DNA from: Clostridia bacterium
GTDB taxonomy: Bacteria > Bacillota > Clostridia > Oscillospirales > Acutalibacteraceae
Assembly: GCA_017468425.1 (NCBI GenBank)
Contig: JAFUIO010000021.1
Span: forward strand, 1-64,000
DNA: 64,000 nt
Direction of reading: 5' to 3'
Shown here: in pieces, positions 16,573-25,653 of the stretch
Position numbering within the stretch: the first letter of the stretch is position 1
Layout of the letters: every line of letters begins with the position of its first letter
Position numbers and translations under genes: made by a program
The notes under the pieces: generated by a model
The model's input: only the letters and a program-made list of their open reading frames with translations
The model's database searches: none
What the model was told of the DNA's origin: nothing

Positions 16573-16992
16573 TTGGAAAACAGGCCAAACGGATATAAAA
16601 CCAGACAACGCGATATGATTCTTGACGTTCTTAAAAAACACGGGTCAGGGCATCTAACCGTTGACGAAATGACCGCCCTGCTGAACGAAAATTCAGCTGT
16701 AGTAGGCAAGTCAACCGTATACCGTTATCTCGAAAAACTTGCCGAAGATGGTGTTGTAAAAAAATACACTGTTGACGGTGAAAAAAGTGTTTGTTATCAA
16801 TACCTTGACTCACACGAGTCCTGCTCAAACCATTACCATATGAAGTGTGAAAAATGCGGCAGACTTATCCATATGGAATGCGAAACAGTCGACAAACTGA
16901 CTGAACATATTTTCACCCACCATAATTTCCGCCTTAACGGGGCAAAATGTGTTTTTTACGGAATTTGCGACAATTGTTATAAAGGAGAATAA
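16573..16992 (+). CDS. Fur-family transcriptional regulator
   Basis: 139 aa. Fur-family proteins are dimeric metal- or peroxide-responsive repressors. The N-terminal winged helix (about 1-80) includes TRQRDMILDVLKK and GKSTVYRYLEKLAEDG. The C-terminal part has the metal ligands: the first Cys pair in MKCEKCGRL, His-rich THHNF, and the second pair in GICDNC, which is the structural zinc site. Which member (Fur, PerR, Zur) cannot be told; no PerR-type HxD context is clear. The start is TTG at 16573 after GGCGGCGAGG. It is followed at three bases by a membrane protein gene. Confidence 0.88.
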   Translation: MENRPNGYKTRQRDMILDVLKKHGSGHLTVDEMTALLNENSAVVGKSTVYRYLEKLAEDGVVKKYTVDGEKSVCYQYLDSHESCSNHYHMKCEKCGRLIHMECETVDKLTEHIFTHHNFRLNGAKCVFYGICDNCYKGE

Positions 16993-16994
16993 AT

Positions 16995-17876
16995 ATGAAA
17001 AAATTAAACAAAACTTCTAAAATTGTAATTGCAGTTGCTGCAGCTGTGCTTGTTGTTGCAGGTGTTGCTCTGGGACTTTACTTCGGGCTGAAAGAAAAAC
17101 CTCACGAAACATCTTTTGCTGAAACTGCAGAAGTACAGGTTATCGACAGCAAAAACATCATTTTCTCATACACCTGTCCTTATATGGATAAGAATACCGC
17201 TTTCAGAATTGATGACAAAAACGGTCTTGTTATCACTTATAAAGATAAAGACGAAACCAAAACTCTCCCCTGCACAATCTCTTCTTCCAAATACGAAGCA
17301 AGTGAAGCAGAATTGATTAAATACGGAAAACTTTCACTCAGTGTTACTCTTAAAGAAGAAATAAAAGAAAATGTACTTTACAAAGCACTTCTCAAAAAAG
17401 ACAGCATCAGCCTCAAAAAGGAAAATTATACAAACGGTGAAATAACAGCTGATTTCACTGTTACTAAAACAGAAGAAGGTCTTTTTGAAGTAGAAAAAGA
17501 AGTATTTGTAGATTCAAAGCTTGTAACTCCCTCAAATGTTGAAGCTAAACTTTCAAAAGAAAACGGAAAAGCTTATCTCACAGTTACTGCACAGATTGAC
17601 GGTATCACAAAATATGATGAAAACGCTCTTCAGAATTTTACATCCTTCATTGCTATCAGATACAAAAATGAAAACGGCACATTCGGCAGATTCCTTAACA
17701 GAGATGTAGAATTTTCTGCAGAGAACGGCAAAGTTATCATCAAAGGCACGCTTGATAAAGAAGACCTTATTCCCGGACAGGATTACAAGCTTATTATCAA
17801 AAAAGGTTTCTTCTCAAACGATGATAAATCTGTAGTCAATGACGATTACGAAGGTGATTTCACTTACGTTGAATAA
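16995..17876 (+). CDS. Membrane-anchored extracellular protein of unknown function
   Basis: 293 aa. One N-terminal hydrophobic segment, IVIAVAAAVLVVAGVALGLYF (residues about 11-31, one more than quoted here in full is avoided), follows a short Lys-rich start, so it is a type II anchor or uncleaved signal. The rest is hydrophilic and rich in beta-type alternation (for example KVIIKGTLDKEDLIPGQDYK), suggesting extracellular immunoglobulin-like repeats. I do not recognise a family. AAAGGAGA precedes the ATG. It starts three bases after the Fur-family gene, so it may be metal-regulated along with it, and comM follows 20 bases later. Confidence 0.65.
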   Translation: MKKLNKTSKIVIAVAAAVLVVAGVALGLYFGLKEKPHETSFAETAEVQVIDSKNIIFSYTCPYMDKNTAFRIDDKNGLVITYKDKDETKTLPCTISSSKYEASEAELIKYGKLSLSVTLKEEIKENVLYKALLKKDSISLKKENYTNGEITADFTVTKTEEGLFEVEKEVFVDSKLVTPSNVEAKLSKENGKAYLTVTAQIDGITKYDENALQNFTSFIAIRYKNENGTFGRFLNRDVEFSAENGKVIIKGTLDKEDLIPGQDYKLIIKKGFFSNDDKSVVNDDYEGDFTYVE

Positions 17877-17896
17877 GTTTTTCAGGAGTCAGAATT

Positions 17897-19420
17897 ATGT
17901 TCACAAGCATCAGAAGCATGGGGCTTTTCGGAATGCAATCGTATATGGTAAACGTGGAAATCGATGTCAGCGGAGGTCTGCCTCATTTTGATATCGTCGG
18001 CTTACCCAATACATCCGTAAGCGAAGCAAAGGAACGTGTACGTTCAGCCATTAAAAACAGCGGACTTACTTTTCCTGTAAGCAGAATTACAGTGAATCTT
18101 GCCCCTGCTGACACAAAAAAAGAAGGACCTGTTTACGATTTACCTATACTTCTTTCAGTTCTTGCTGCCTCAAGGCAGATTAAACCGATACCTGAAACTT
18201 CTGCATTTATAGGTGAGCTTTCTTTGAGCGGCGAAGTAAGACGAATAAACGGTGCCTTACCTATGGTAATTGAGGCTATGCACAACGGTGTAGCTGATGT
18301 ATTTGTACCTAAAGAAAATGCTTATGAATGCTCTGTGGTATCAGGAATTAACGTTTACCCCGTTGAAACTGTCAGCGAAATTATTTCTTTCCTGGACGGC
18401 ACTGCAGAAATCACTCCCGCAACATATACTCCGAAGGAAGAAAATTTCGAATCACTGGTTGACTTTGCTGACGTAAAAGGTCAGTTTGAAGCAAAAAGAG
18501 CACTTGAAATCGCGGCGGCAGGCGGTCATAACATTTTGCTTATCGGCCCTCCCGGGTCAGGTAAAAGCATGCTCGCCAAACGAATCCCCACAATACTGCC
18601 CGATATGACTTTTGAAGAATCACTTGAAACAACAAAAATATATTCGGTTTCAGGTAAGCTCCCTGCAGACACACCACTTATTACACGAAGACCATTCCGT
18701 TCACCTCACCACACAGTTTCACCTGTTGGTCTTTCAGGTGGCGGTGTAATACCAAAACCCGGTGAAATTTCACTTGCACATAACGGTGTTCTTTTCCTTG
18801 ATGAACTGCCTGAATTTTCACGCACAACAATGGAAATAATGCGTCAGCCTATAGAAGACGGCGTAATTTCAATTTCACGTGCCCAGGCAACAGTTACATA
18901 TCCCTGCTCCGTAATGCTTGTATGTGCCATGAACCCTTGCCCTTGCGGTTATTACGGCCATCCTACAAGAGAATGCAGCTGCCCCGGCGGTGCTGCGGAA
19001 AGGTATCTGAACAAGGTTTCCGGGCCACTGCTCGACAGAGTAGATATCCACATTGAAGTTCCCCCTGTTGATTTTGGTAAACTTTCCGATTCAGAGAAGG
19101 GTGAGAAATCATCCGACATAAAAGAACGCGTAAACAAAGCACGTAAAATCCAGCAGAAACGACTTGCAGGCTCAGGTATCACCTGCAACGCTCATATGAC
19201 AGCACGTCAGACAAGAGAATTCTGCAGAATGACTGACGAAGCAATGCAGATGCTGAAAGACGTTTTTGAAATGCTTTCACTTTCTGCAAGAGCGTACGAT
19301 AAAATCCTGCGTGTGGCACGTACCATTGCTGACCTTGACAACAGCGAAATTATCACAGACGAACATATTGCAGAGGCAGTGCAATACAGAAGCCTTGACA
19401 GAAAATTCTGGGGAAAATAA
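17897..19420 (+). CDS. comM: YifB/ComM family Mg-chelatase-like AAA+ ATPase
   Basis: 507 aa, full length. ComM is a hexameric helicase that promotes branch migration during natural transformation; many non-competent bacteria also carry it. An N-terminal Lon-like domain (about 1-180, PHFDIVGLPNTSVSEAKERV) precedes the AAA+ core with Walker A LIGPPGSGKSMLAKR near 215, Walker B GVLFLDELPEF near 296 and sensor region NPCPCGYYGHP near 350. Cysteines in CPCGY and CSCPGG could bind zinc. A C-terminal Mg-chelatase helical domain ends the protein. It is the last gene of the Fur-family operon and ends at a strong terminator. Confidence 0.94.
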   Translation: MFTSIRSMGLFGMQSYMVNVEIDVSGGLPHFDIVGLPNTSVSEAKERVRSAIKNSGLTFPVSRITVNLAPADTKKEGPVYDLPILLSVLAASRQIKPIPETSAFIGELSLSGEVRRINGALPMVIEAMHNGVADVFVPKENAYECSVVSGINVYPVETVSEIISFLDGTAEITPATYTPKEENFESLVDFADVKGQFEAKRALEIAAAGGHNILLIGPPGSGKSMLAKRIPTILPDMTFEESLETTKIYSVSGKLPADTPLITRRPFRSPHHTVSPVGLSGGGVIPKPGEISLAHNGVLFLDELPEFSRTTMEIMRQPIEDGVISISRAQATVTYPCSVMLVCAMNPCPCGYYGHPTRECSCPGGAAERYLNKVSGPLLDRVDIHIEVPPVDFGKLSDSEKGEKSSDIKERVNKARKIQQKRLAGSGITCNAHMTARQTREFCRMTDEAMQMLKDVFEMLSLSARAYDKILRVARTIADLDNSEIITDEHIAEAVQYRSLDRKFWGK

Positions 19421-19438
19421 TATAGCTTACAATAACAG

Positions 19439-19466
19439 AGCCCTGACCTTAAAGGTCAGGGCTTTT
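19439..19466 (+). terminator. Terminator after comM, shared with the convergent transporter gene
   Basis: A perfect 11-bp stem, AGCCCTGACCT/AGGTCAGGGCT with a TAA loop, is followed by TTTTGAGTTTTT on the plus strand. It stands between comM and the convergent transporter gene and can stop both, though the U-tract is better on the plus strand. Confidence 0.9.
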
Positions 19467-19472
19467 GAGTTT

Positions 19473-20993
19473 TTATGCGTCGTTTTCAGGTTCAGCTTTT
19501 TTTGAAACAACAGCTCTTTGCTGTGATTTTTCAAGAATACTGTTACGACGTTCTGTAAGTTCATGATACATAATTGTTCTTGTTTTGTCATCAAGGTTAT
19601 AGAACAACATCGGAATATACGAAAATGCACCGAGAACAATAGGAATAATCGAATACATCGCAAAAATTGCCTGTTTTGTTTTCATCGACTGAACAACGCC
19701 AACGCCTGCTTCGTAACCAATAAACGAAACAACAAATGTTGAAAGTGCGTTCTGTATTTCAGAAACGATTTTAGTTGCAAGGCTTGATATAAAGCTTGTC
19801 ATAGCCTCTGTACGCTTACCTGTTTTCCATTCACCGTAGTCGATGATTTCCTGTTCCATAAGCTGTGGAACAGTCATCCTGACTGAAAGAACTGAAGAAT
19901 AGCAGATTTCCTGGAACATAAGTGCAGGAATCATAACCCACATATTATCAAGGTTATTGAAGCCTGCAATAAATGCCACAACCCAACCGAGCTGAGGAAC
20001 AAGGTTAGACATAAACCACAACTGCTTCATTGAGAATTTCTTCCTCAATTTAGGCAGATACATATATGAAATATATGTAAGGGGTGCTGCAGGAACACCG
20101 CAGATAACCCTGAGCGATGCTGAACCCATAACGTCAAGCCAGAACAAATTTGCGAACGGGCTGTTAACGTTGCCGAATGCTCCGAGAATTTTTGAAAGAG
20201 TAAGAAGAACCTGAAGTTTGTTGCCGAAGAAATTACGAAGGCCGTCCACAAGCTTCGGTTTTTCTTCAACCTGAACAATACGCTCTTTGATAACGCAGAT
20301 TTTGACGAACATACCGAGGAATGATACAAGCACTGTACCTGCACCCATTACGATATAAACATTTTCAACTGACATACTGATTGCGCCTGTAGCAGCAAGG
20401 TCGAGCATTATAACCATAACGTAGTTGGGAACACTCTCAAAGCCACCGATGTTATCAAGAGCTATAAGGGCTGCCTTGTCATCGATACTTGGAGTAAAAG
20501 TAGAGTTAAGACCACCTATTGCACAGTTATAAAGTGTACCAATCGTTTCTTTAAAAATTGATATTATGCAATAAATCGCAATTTTCCGCCACGAGAGAGG
20601 ACCCCAGTTCTGGTCACTGATAAACAGCGGGGTTACCCACAATGCAATACATGCTATAGCGTATGGTCCGATTGTGGCAAAAGCCCACGGTTTGAATTTA
20701 CCGAAACGTGTTCTTGTTCTGTCTACTATGTATGCAAAGATTGAGTCGTTGATAACATCCCACGCAAGGGTTGCAACTGCAAAAGCTGCAATGATTCTTG
20801 AGTCAAGCCCGAAAACGTTGAGCATAAAATATGATAAATAACTTTCAAGGTTAAACTTATTTACTTCACCTGTAACAAACAAAGTAATGAGTTCTTTTGC
20901 TCCGACGTACCTTTTTCCGTAAACACTTTCAATTGCTGTTTGGGATACTTCCTCCGCAACTGCTGATTTTTTGATTTCAGTATTCTGTGCCAC
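19473..20993 (-). CDS. GPH-type MFS transporter, paralog 1
   Basis: 506 aa, about twelve hydrophobic segments. It resembles the glycoside-pentoside-hexuronide:cation symporters (MelB-like): AWDVINDSIFAYIVDRTRTR and GKFKPWAF lie near residues 80-105. The substrate is unknown. It is one of three close paralogs in the window (also 21143 and 34420), differing mainly at the N- and C-termini. The start is GTG 20993, matched to MAQ-type starts of the paralogs, with GGGGAG ten bases upstream. No carbohydrate enzymes lie beside it. Its promoter (21036-21063) has the same layout as those of the paralogs. Confidence 0.85.
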   Translation of the reverse strand: MAQNTEIKKSAVAEEVSQTAIESVYGKRYVGAKELITLFVTGEVNKFNLESYLSYFMLNVFGLDSRIIAAFAVATLAWDVINDSIFAYIVDRTRTRFGKFKPWAFATIGPYAIACIALWVTPLFISDQNWGPLSWRKIAIYCIISIFKETIGTLYNCAIGGLNSTFTPSIDDKAALIALDNIGGFESVPNYVMVIMLDLAATGAISMSVENVYIVMGAGTVLVSFLGMFVKICVIKERIVQVEEKPKLVDGLRNFFGNKLQVLLTLSKILGAFGNVNSPFANLFWLDVMGSASLRVICGVPAAPLTYISYMYLPKLRKKFSMKQLWFMSNLVPQLGWVVAFIAGFNNLDNMWVMIPALMFQEICYSSVLSVRMTVPQLMEQEIIDYGEWKTGKRTEAMTSFISSLATKIVSEIQNALSTFVVSFIGYEAGVGVVQSMKTKQAIFAMYSIIPIVLGAFSYIPMLFYNLDDKTRTIMYHELTERRNSILEKSQQRAVVSKKAEPENDA

Positions 20994-21035
20994 GTCAGGT
21001 CATCTCCCCTTTCTTGTTTAACATACTATATTTTT

Positions 21036-21063
21036 ATTATGCACTTTTTCTGTTTTTTTGCAA
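21036..21063 (-). promoter_or_regulatory. Promoter of transporter paralog 1
   Basis: On the minus strand TTGCAA (21063-21058), a 16-base spacer ending in AGTG, and CATAAT (21041-21036). The decamer AGTGCATAAT recurs upstream of all three transporter paralogs, 43 bases before the start codon here. Confidence 0.65.
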
Positions 21064-21099
21064 TAGTTTTTTTAAAATCAATAGGTTTTCATAAAAAAT

Positions 21100-21127
21100 A
21101 ACCCGGCAAGTTAAACCTTACCGGGTT
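21100..21127 (-). terminator. Terminator of transporter paralog 2
   Basis: The stem AACCCGG/CCGGGTT, with partial pairing inside the loop, is followed on the minus strand by TTATTTTTTATG. It lies 16 bases past the stop of paralog 2, so paralogs 1 and 2 are separate transcripts. Confidence 0.85.
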
Positions 21128-21142
21128 GAAATTCATATAAAA

Positions 21143-22651
21143 TTATGCTTCTTCAGTTTTAGAATCAACCGTAATTGCTCTTTCCTGTGATTTCTTGATG
21201 ATGTTGTTACGACGTTCTGTAAGTTCGTGATACATAATAGTTCTTGTTTTGTCATCAAGGTTATAGAACAACATAGGAATATATCCTAAAGCACCGCAAA
21301 CAATGGGAACAACAGAATACATTGCAAAAATTGCCTGCTTTGTTTTCATTGACTGAACAACGCCAACACCTGCTTCATATCCGATGAATGAAACAACCGC
21401 TGTTGAAACTGCGTTCTGGAGCTGTGCAACAATCTTTGTTGCAAGACCTGAAATAAAGCTTGTCATAGCCTCTGTACGTTTACCTGTTTTCCATTCACCA
21501 TAGTCGATGATTTCCTGTTCCATAAGCTGAGGAATAGTTTTCTTGATTGAGTAAACTGATGAGAAACAGATTTCATGGAACATAAGTGCAGGAATCATAA
21601 TCCACATATTATCAAGGTTATTGAAGCCTACAAGGAAAGCAATAATCCAACCGATTTCAGGAACAAGGTTAGACATAAACCACAACTGTTTTGTTGTGAA
21701 TTTCTTTCTCAATCTGGGCAAGTACATATATGAAACATATGTAAGGGGTGATGCAGGGATACCGCAGATAACCTGAAGTGAAGCTGAGCCCATAACATCG
21801 AGCCAGAACATATTTGAGAACGGGCCGCCAACGTTGCCGAATGAGCCGAGAATGTTTGAAAGTGTAAGAAGAACCTGAAGTCTGTTGCCGAAGAAATTTC
21901 GCAGACCATCGGTAATTTTCGGTTTTTCTTCAACCTGAACAATACGTTCTTTGATAACGCAGATTCTGACAAACATACCAAGAAATGATACAATCAGAGT
22001 ACCTGCACCCATTATGATATATACGTTTTCAACTGAAAGGCTGATTGCACCTACTGCTGCAAGGTCAAGCATAATAACCATTGCGTACGACGGTACTTTT
22101 TCAAAGTCACCGATATTATCAAGGGCAATAAGTGCTGCCTTGTCGTCGATACTGGGTGTATAGGTTGAATTCAAGCCGCCTATTGCACAGTTATAAAGGG
22201 TACCTATTGTTTCTTTAAGAACTGAAATTACACAATAAATTGCAATTTTCTGCCATGAGAGTGGGCCCCAGTTCTGGTCACTGATGAACAGAGGTGTAAT
22301 CCACAATGCAATACATGCTATTGCATACGGACCGATTGTTGCAAATGCCCACGGTTTGAATTTACCGAAACGTGTTCTTGTTCTGTCTACTATGTATGCA
22401 AAGATTGAGTCGTTGATAACGTCCCATGCAAGAGTTGCAACTGCAAAAGCTGCAATAATTCTTGAGTCAAGCCCAAAAACGTTGAGCATGAAATAAGACA
22501 GATAACCTTCAAGGTTGAATTTGTTAACTTCGCCTGTAACAAACAAAGTTATAAGTTCTTTTGCGCCGACATATCTTTTACCGTATGAGCTTTCTGAACT
22601 CATAACAGGCATATCATTTTCAGCATTTGTGATAGTTTGTTCTTTCGCCAA
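21143..22651 (-). CDS. GPH-type MFS transporter, paralog 2
   Basis: About 502 aa, twelve predicted membrane segments, very similar to paralogs 1 and 3 through the core (for example EVNKFNLEGYLSYFMLNVFG). Predicted cation-coupled transporter of a sugar-like or other small organic solute. I chose TTG 22651 because AAGGAG lies about nine bases upstream and the resulting start (AKEQTITN) lines up with MAQNTEIK of paralog 1; the longer reading frame back to 22720 would run through the promoter. The left end of the mobile element lies 26 bases upstream of its -35 box, so its promoter has been spared. Confidence 0.85.
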   Translation of the reverse strand: MAKEQTITNAENDMPVMSSESSYGKRYVGAKELITLFVTGEVNKFNLEGYLSYFMLNVFGLDSRIIAAFAVATLAWDVINDSIFAYIVDRTRTRFGKFKPWAFATIGPYAIACIALWITPLFISDQNWGPLSWQKIAIYCVISVLKETIGTLYNCAIGGLNSTYTPSIDDKAALIALDNIGDFEKVPSYAMVIMLDLAAVGAISLSVENVYIIMGAGTLIVSFLGMFVRICVIKERIVQVEEKPKITDGLRNFFGNRLQVLLTLSNILGSFGNVGGPFSNMFWLDVMGSASLQVICGIPASPLTYVSYMYLPRLRKKFTTKQLWFMSNLVPEIGWIIAFLVGFNNLDNMWIMIPALMFHEICFSSVYSIKKTIPQLMEQEIIDYGEWKTGKRTEAMTSFISGLATKIVAQLQNAVSTAVVSFIGYEAGVGVVQSMKTKQAIFAMYSVVPIVCGALGYIPMLFYNLDDKTRTIMYHELTERRNNIIKKSQERAITVDSKTEEA

Positions 22652-22691
22652 AAGTTCTACATCTCCTTCTTCAAAAAAAATTATCCTGTAT

Positions 22692-22720
22692 ATTATGCAC
22701 TTTTTTTTCAAAAAAAGCAA
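22692..22720 (-). promoter_or_regulatory. Promoter of transporter paralog 2
   Basis: On the minus strand TTGCTT (22720-22715), 17 bases ending in AGTG, and CATAAT (22697-22692). It is the same architecture as in front of paralogs 1 and 3. Confidence 0.65.
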
Positions 22721-22751
22721 CAGTTTTATGAAAAATAAATAAAATAAAAAA

Positions 22752-22788
22752 CTCCGATAAAATGCGGAAGGTTGCTAAGGACAGTTTA
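22752..22788 (+). repeat. Left terminal inverted repeat of the mobile element
   Basis: CTCCGATAA (22752-22760), nine bases, then GGTTGCTAAGGACAGTTTA (22770-22788). The same two blocks occur inverted at 34401-34364 with 9 of 9 and 18 of 19 positions equal. Serine recombinase attachment half-sites are expected to be inverted at the two ends of an integrated element. Confidence 0.8.
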
Positions 22789-22836
22789 CCAAAACAGTCA
22801 ATAAAAACCACCGTGCATTGCAGTAGGAAAAGAATT

Positions 22837-22866
22837 AACCAAGAGAGAGTAAAATCTTTCTTGGTT
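22837..22866 (+). terminator. Terminator-like hairpin inside the left end
   Basis: AACCAAGA pairs with TCTTGGTT and is followed by TTCTTTTTTT on the plus strand. No plus-strand gene lies upstream in the integrated form. In a circular form it would face transcription leaving the recombinase gene, so it may insulate tnpV; that is inference. Confidence 0.6.
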
Positions 22867-22892
22867 TTCTTTTTTTATTGATATTTGCACAT

Positions 22893-22921
22893 TCGACAAA
22901 TCCGTCTTTAATTTGTACAAT
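22893..22921 (+). promoter_or_regulatory. tnpV promoter
   Basis: TCGACA (22893-22898), 17 bases and TACAAT (22916-22921), followed 17 bases later by AAGGAGG and the tnpV ATG. Confidence 0.65.
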
Positions 22922-22951
22922 GAAAGTACAAAATTTTAAGGAGGACTTTTT

Positions 22952-23317
22952 ATGTCAAACAAAACTTCTATCAGCTATCGCAATGTTGGTGATTATCTCA
23001 TTCCGAATCTCATATTACCACCCGAAGAAGCAAATATCACTCTCGGTAAATGGGGTATGTTACATAAGGATTATCTTTTTAAACACAAGAAAGTGTTATT
23101 CACAACCTTGCTTACTCAGGGTAAACTCTATCAGCACTGTGCCGAAATTGAAAAACAGGCACGTGATATGTTTGATATTCTCGTAGAACAGATGAAAAAG
23201 TCTGAGGGTGTTACAGAACAACTGAAAGCGAAAAATCAGATGGAGTGGGTATGCCGTATGCAGAATATAGAGGCAAGGGCAAAAGAATGTATTTATGCTA
23301 ATCTAATCTTGTGTTAA
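22952..23317 (+). CDS. tnpV: TnpV family transposon-encoded protein
   Basis: 121 aa, the usual size for TnpV proteins of Tn4451-like elements. The family signature is clear: YRNVGDYLIPNLILPPEE near the N-terminus, LGKWGMLHKDYLFKHKK in the middle, and EQLKAKNQMEWVCRMQNIEA near the end. The role is not established; in Tn4451 it is not essential for excision by TnpX. The helical middle part suggests a small DNA-binding or accessory protein. AAGGAGG lies about eight bases before the ATG. It is the first gene inside the left end and the only plus-strand gene on that side. Confidence 0.88.
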   Translation: MSNKTSISYRNVGDYLIPNLILPPEEANITLGKWGMLHKDYLFKHKKVLFTTLLTQGKLYQHCAEIEKQARDMFDILVEQMKKSEGVTEQLKAKNQMEWVCRMQNIEARAKECIYANLILC

Positions 23318-23327
23318 GGAATTCAAT

Positions 23328-23359
23328 TATGAGGCTGTTCGTTGTTCAACAGCCTCATA
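23328..23359. terminator. Hairpin between tnpV and the convergent cargo
   Basis: A perfect 12-bp stem, TATGAGGCTGTT/AACAGCCTCATA, lies 10 bases after the tnpV stop and 19 bases before the end of the convergent acetyltransferase gene. Neither side has a strong T-run, so it is a bidirectional terminator of uncertain strength. Confidence 0.7.
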
Positions 23360-23378
23360 TTACATAATTGAAAATAGT

Positions 23379-23810
23379 TTATTCGTACAATTTTTCAATG
23401 CGATTATTTTCAATATTAACATTAAAACCAAATTTGCTATAAAAATGAATTAATCTATCTCGGTGTTCAGGGTCATTATAATCATTTAAATCTTCTGAAC
23501 TTAACCAACCGTTATATTTTTTTACATCTAAAATATCGCCTATTTCAAACAAAACATTCATAACGATAGTTCCATATCCTTGATTTCTATTTTCCTTACT
23601 GTTCTGTATATCAACTATTTTAATTCTGTTCTCATTAGGAAAGTGTTCTGTAAAAAGGGTAATTACTTTAAACCTACAAAGAAACAAATGGATATTTATG
23701 TCGGTTTTTCTATAATCTTCTTTTATTTCAACTTGTATTTTATAATCATTACTATTTAAATTTGGTGTTTTGTTGTCATATTTCATTCTAATAAAATCAT
23801 ACTGTGTCAT
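23379..23810 (-). CDS. GNAT-type N-acetyltransferase
   Basis: 143 aa. The acetyl-CoA binding motif A is ENRNQGYGTIVMNVLFEIG (about 92-110), and motif B is HFYSKFGFNV near 128. The N-terminal 60 residues are not recognisable. The substrate is unknown; GNAT enzymes acetylate amines on antibiotics, polyamines, proteins or small metabolites. It is the last gene of the cargo block. Ribosome binding site GGGGAA is only moderate. The coding region is very AT-rich compared with the chromosomal genes on either side of the element. Confidence 0.75.
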   Translation of the reverse strand: MTQYDFIRMKYDNKTPNLNSNDYKIQVEIKEDYRKTDINIHLFLCRFKVITLFTEHFPNENRIKIVDIQNSKENRNQGYGTIVMNVLFEIGDILDVKKYNGWLSSEDLNDYNDPEHRDRLIHFYSKFGFNVNIENNRIEKLYE

Positions 23811-23869
23811 AAAAGATTTATTCCCCTTGTCGAAATTTAAACAATAAATTCTATTTGGTTATTTTTTGT

Positions 23870-25039
23870 TCACATCAAAATCTCATCAAGCAGCGCTTTG
23901 TATCTATCTGACAATGATACCATCATTAAATCATACCAAAGATTTTTTGAGTATTGCCCATTTTCAATACACCAAATTTTATAATGCAACCCTTTTTCAG
24001 TATATAAGTCTATAGGGATGTTTTCGTTGGTTTCAGAATATTTCTGAAGATAGTCACTTGTGGCGTACTGATTCTTTGTGCAATCTATATGAGAAAAAGT
24101 GTCATTTTCAGGATAATACATACCATGAAGGAATGTTGTTATGCAGTGTGAACTTGATGTGTTTTCTTCTATATAGGGAAGTGTTTCTATCTCAATGTGC
24201 CAGAATGGTTGCTCCTTTATGGTATCGTAATCTTGTTTTACTACCATCAACAATTTATCGCAGGTTTCGTCATCAATATGGACGGTAATAGTTTTTGGTT
24301 GTTTCAATATACTATCTCTAAAATGAAATTGCGGTCCATAATATTTTTCAAAGTCAAGTGAAGAATATGATATGGCTTGCTCAGCAGGTAGAGCTAATCT
24401 TTCATCAAGTCTAAGTAAAATATTCCCATCTTGAACATTGTCAACAATGAGTCTTGCAAAAGCAGGCATCGTATCTCTAAACTTAATTGGTTTTGTTCTT
24501 GTAAGAATATTGTAAAGATATGATTTGTTCTCAAAAATAAAGTAATCTCGTTTGAATTCGACACCATTTACAATAGACAAACCATATTGATTAGTAGTAT
24601 GTAATAACTTTTCATTCTCCGTAATTGTTCGAATATCTATTTTGGTTTCTCCAAACAAATCTAAAATATACGCTGTTAGAACAAGCGCAAACAAATCATT
24701 TAAAGACGGAACGACCTCCAAGGCTTTACCTTTCGCTACAGGCTCTATGAAAGCGTATGTATAGTAATGAACCCAACCATTCATATCATTTTGCATCATA
24801 TAGTCAAGCATTTCATTCGCAGTGATTTTTGAATTATTAAACTTTTCCACTACTAAATCAACTAACGACTCAAGATATATGGGAATTTCAAATTTAGTTA
24901 GTCTCGAGCTAGATAAATAATCTAAATATGTTTTTCTAATTGTAAATATCAAATACTCCACATTTTTGTATTCATCAGATTCGACAACTGAAAACATAAA
25001 ACTATTTATTTTATCTTCAAGCAATTCAGAGTATGTCAT
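23870..25039 (-). CDS. Cargo protein of unknown function, 389 aa
   Basis: I do not recognise this protein. It is soluble by appearance, with an N-terminal helical half (about 1-130, for example NVEYLIFTIRKTYLDYLSSS) and a C-terminal half with more beta character and aromatic residues (EQPFWHIEIETLPYIEE). A short central stretch, FEKYYGPQFHFRDSI, and a late SSHCITTFLHGMYYPE could hold functional His/Cys residues, but no catalytic motif is certain. ATG 25039 is preceded by GAGGATTG; a TTG two codons earlier lacks support. It sits 20 bases after the HD hydrolase gene, with which it may be cotranscribed. Confidence 0.7.
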   Translation of the reverse strand: MTYSELLEDKINSFMFSVVESDEYKNVEYLIFTIRKTYLDYLSSSRLTKFEIPIYLESLVDLVVEKFNNSKITANEMLDYMMQNDMNGWVHYYTYAFIEPVAKGKALEVVPSLNDLFALVLTAYILDLFGETKIDIRTITENEKLLHTTNQYGLSIVNGVEFKRDYFIFENKSYLYNILTRTKPIKFRDTMPAFARLIVDNVQDGNILLRLDERLALPAEQAISYSSLDFEKYYGPQFHFRDSILKQPKTITVHIDDETCDKLLMVVKQDYDTIKEQPFWHIEIETLPYIEENTSSSHCITTFLHGMYYPENDTFSHIDCTKNQYATSDYLQKYSETNENIPIDLYTEKGLHYKIWCIENGQYSKNLWYDLMMVSLSDRYKALLDEILM

Positions 25040-25059
25040 AAGCAATCCTCGTTTTTTAG

Positions 25060-25617
25060 TTAAACTTTGATCAAATCCTCATAAGCCTCTATAAGCCATT
25101 GATGTGCCATCACCAATAAGTTGTTATCAAACTGATATTTTATATAAAGATAACAGGCTTTGTCTAATGTTTCGACAGAACCGCTTTTCAGCAAATCATC
25201 ATATGATGGTATGCCTTTTGAGTCCCAAGATATTTTATCTGCAATGAATATAACCTTATCATACACACTTGCGTTTTTCCTTAAAGTTGTGTGACATTCA
25301 ATAGCATTCAGGATATCTGAATCAGTAATGCCATATTCTTCCTGTGCAATTGTTCTTGAAACTCTTTGATGTAAAAGAGCATGATATTTTTCTTCGGCAG
25401 GATCTATTTCAAACCCTTTCATTATGGCGAAATCATACATTTCCTGCGGTGTCATTATTCCACTTATATCGTGAAGTAATGCTGCGAGTTCAGTTTTTTC
25501 TATATCAATACTATATGTTTCAGCTAAACCGACAGCTAATTCTGCCACATTTTCCACGTGCTTCAAAACATCTTCTTTATTGTTACTGAGGTATTTATTT
25601 TTGATTAAATCAATCAT
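25060..25617 (-). CDS. YqeK-like HD-domain hydrolase
   Basis: 185 aa. YqeK enzymes hydrolyse diadenosine tetraphosphate (Ap4A) symmetrically to ADP, an alarmone-clearing activity. The HD ligands are all in place: KHVENVAELA, LLHDISGIM (His-Asp), HALLHQRVS, ECHTTLRK and FIADKISWD. The spacing LLHQ...YGITDSDILNAIECHTT is typical of YqeK. It is not next to nadD as the chromosomal copy usually is, so this is an extra copy carried as cargo. ATG 25617 is preceded by GGAG nine bases upstream; an ATG at 25632 contains that ribosome binding site and is less likely. Confidence 0.85.
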   Translation of the reverse strand: MIDLIKNKYLSNNKEDVLKHVENVAELAVGLAETYSIDIEKTELAALLHDISGIMTPQEMYDFAIMKGFEIDPAEEKYHALLHQRVSRTIAQEEYGITDSDILNAIECHTTLRKNASVYDKVIFIADKISWDSKGIPSYDDLLKSGSVETLDKACYLYIKYQFDNNLLVMAHQWLIEAYEDLIKV

Positions 25618-25653
25618 AGTACGATTCTCCATTTAATCTTAGTCAATGCGTTT

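Noticed and set aside
22652..22720. N-terminal extension of transporter paralog 2
   Set aside because: The extension would be coded by the promoter DNA shared with the other paralogs; TTG 22651 has the ribosome binding site.
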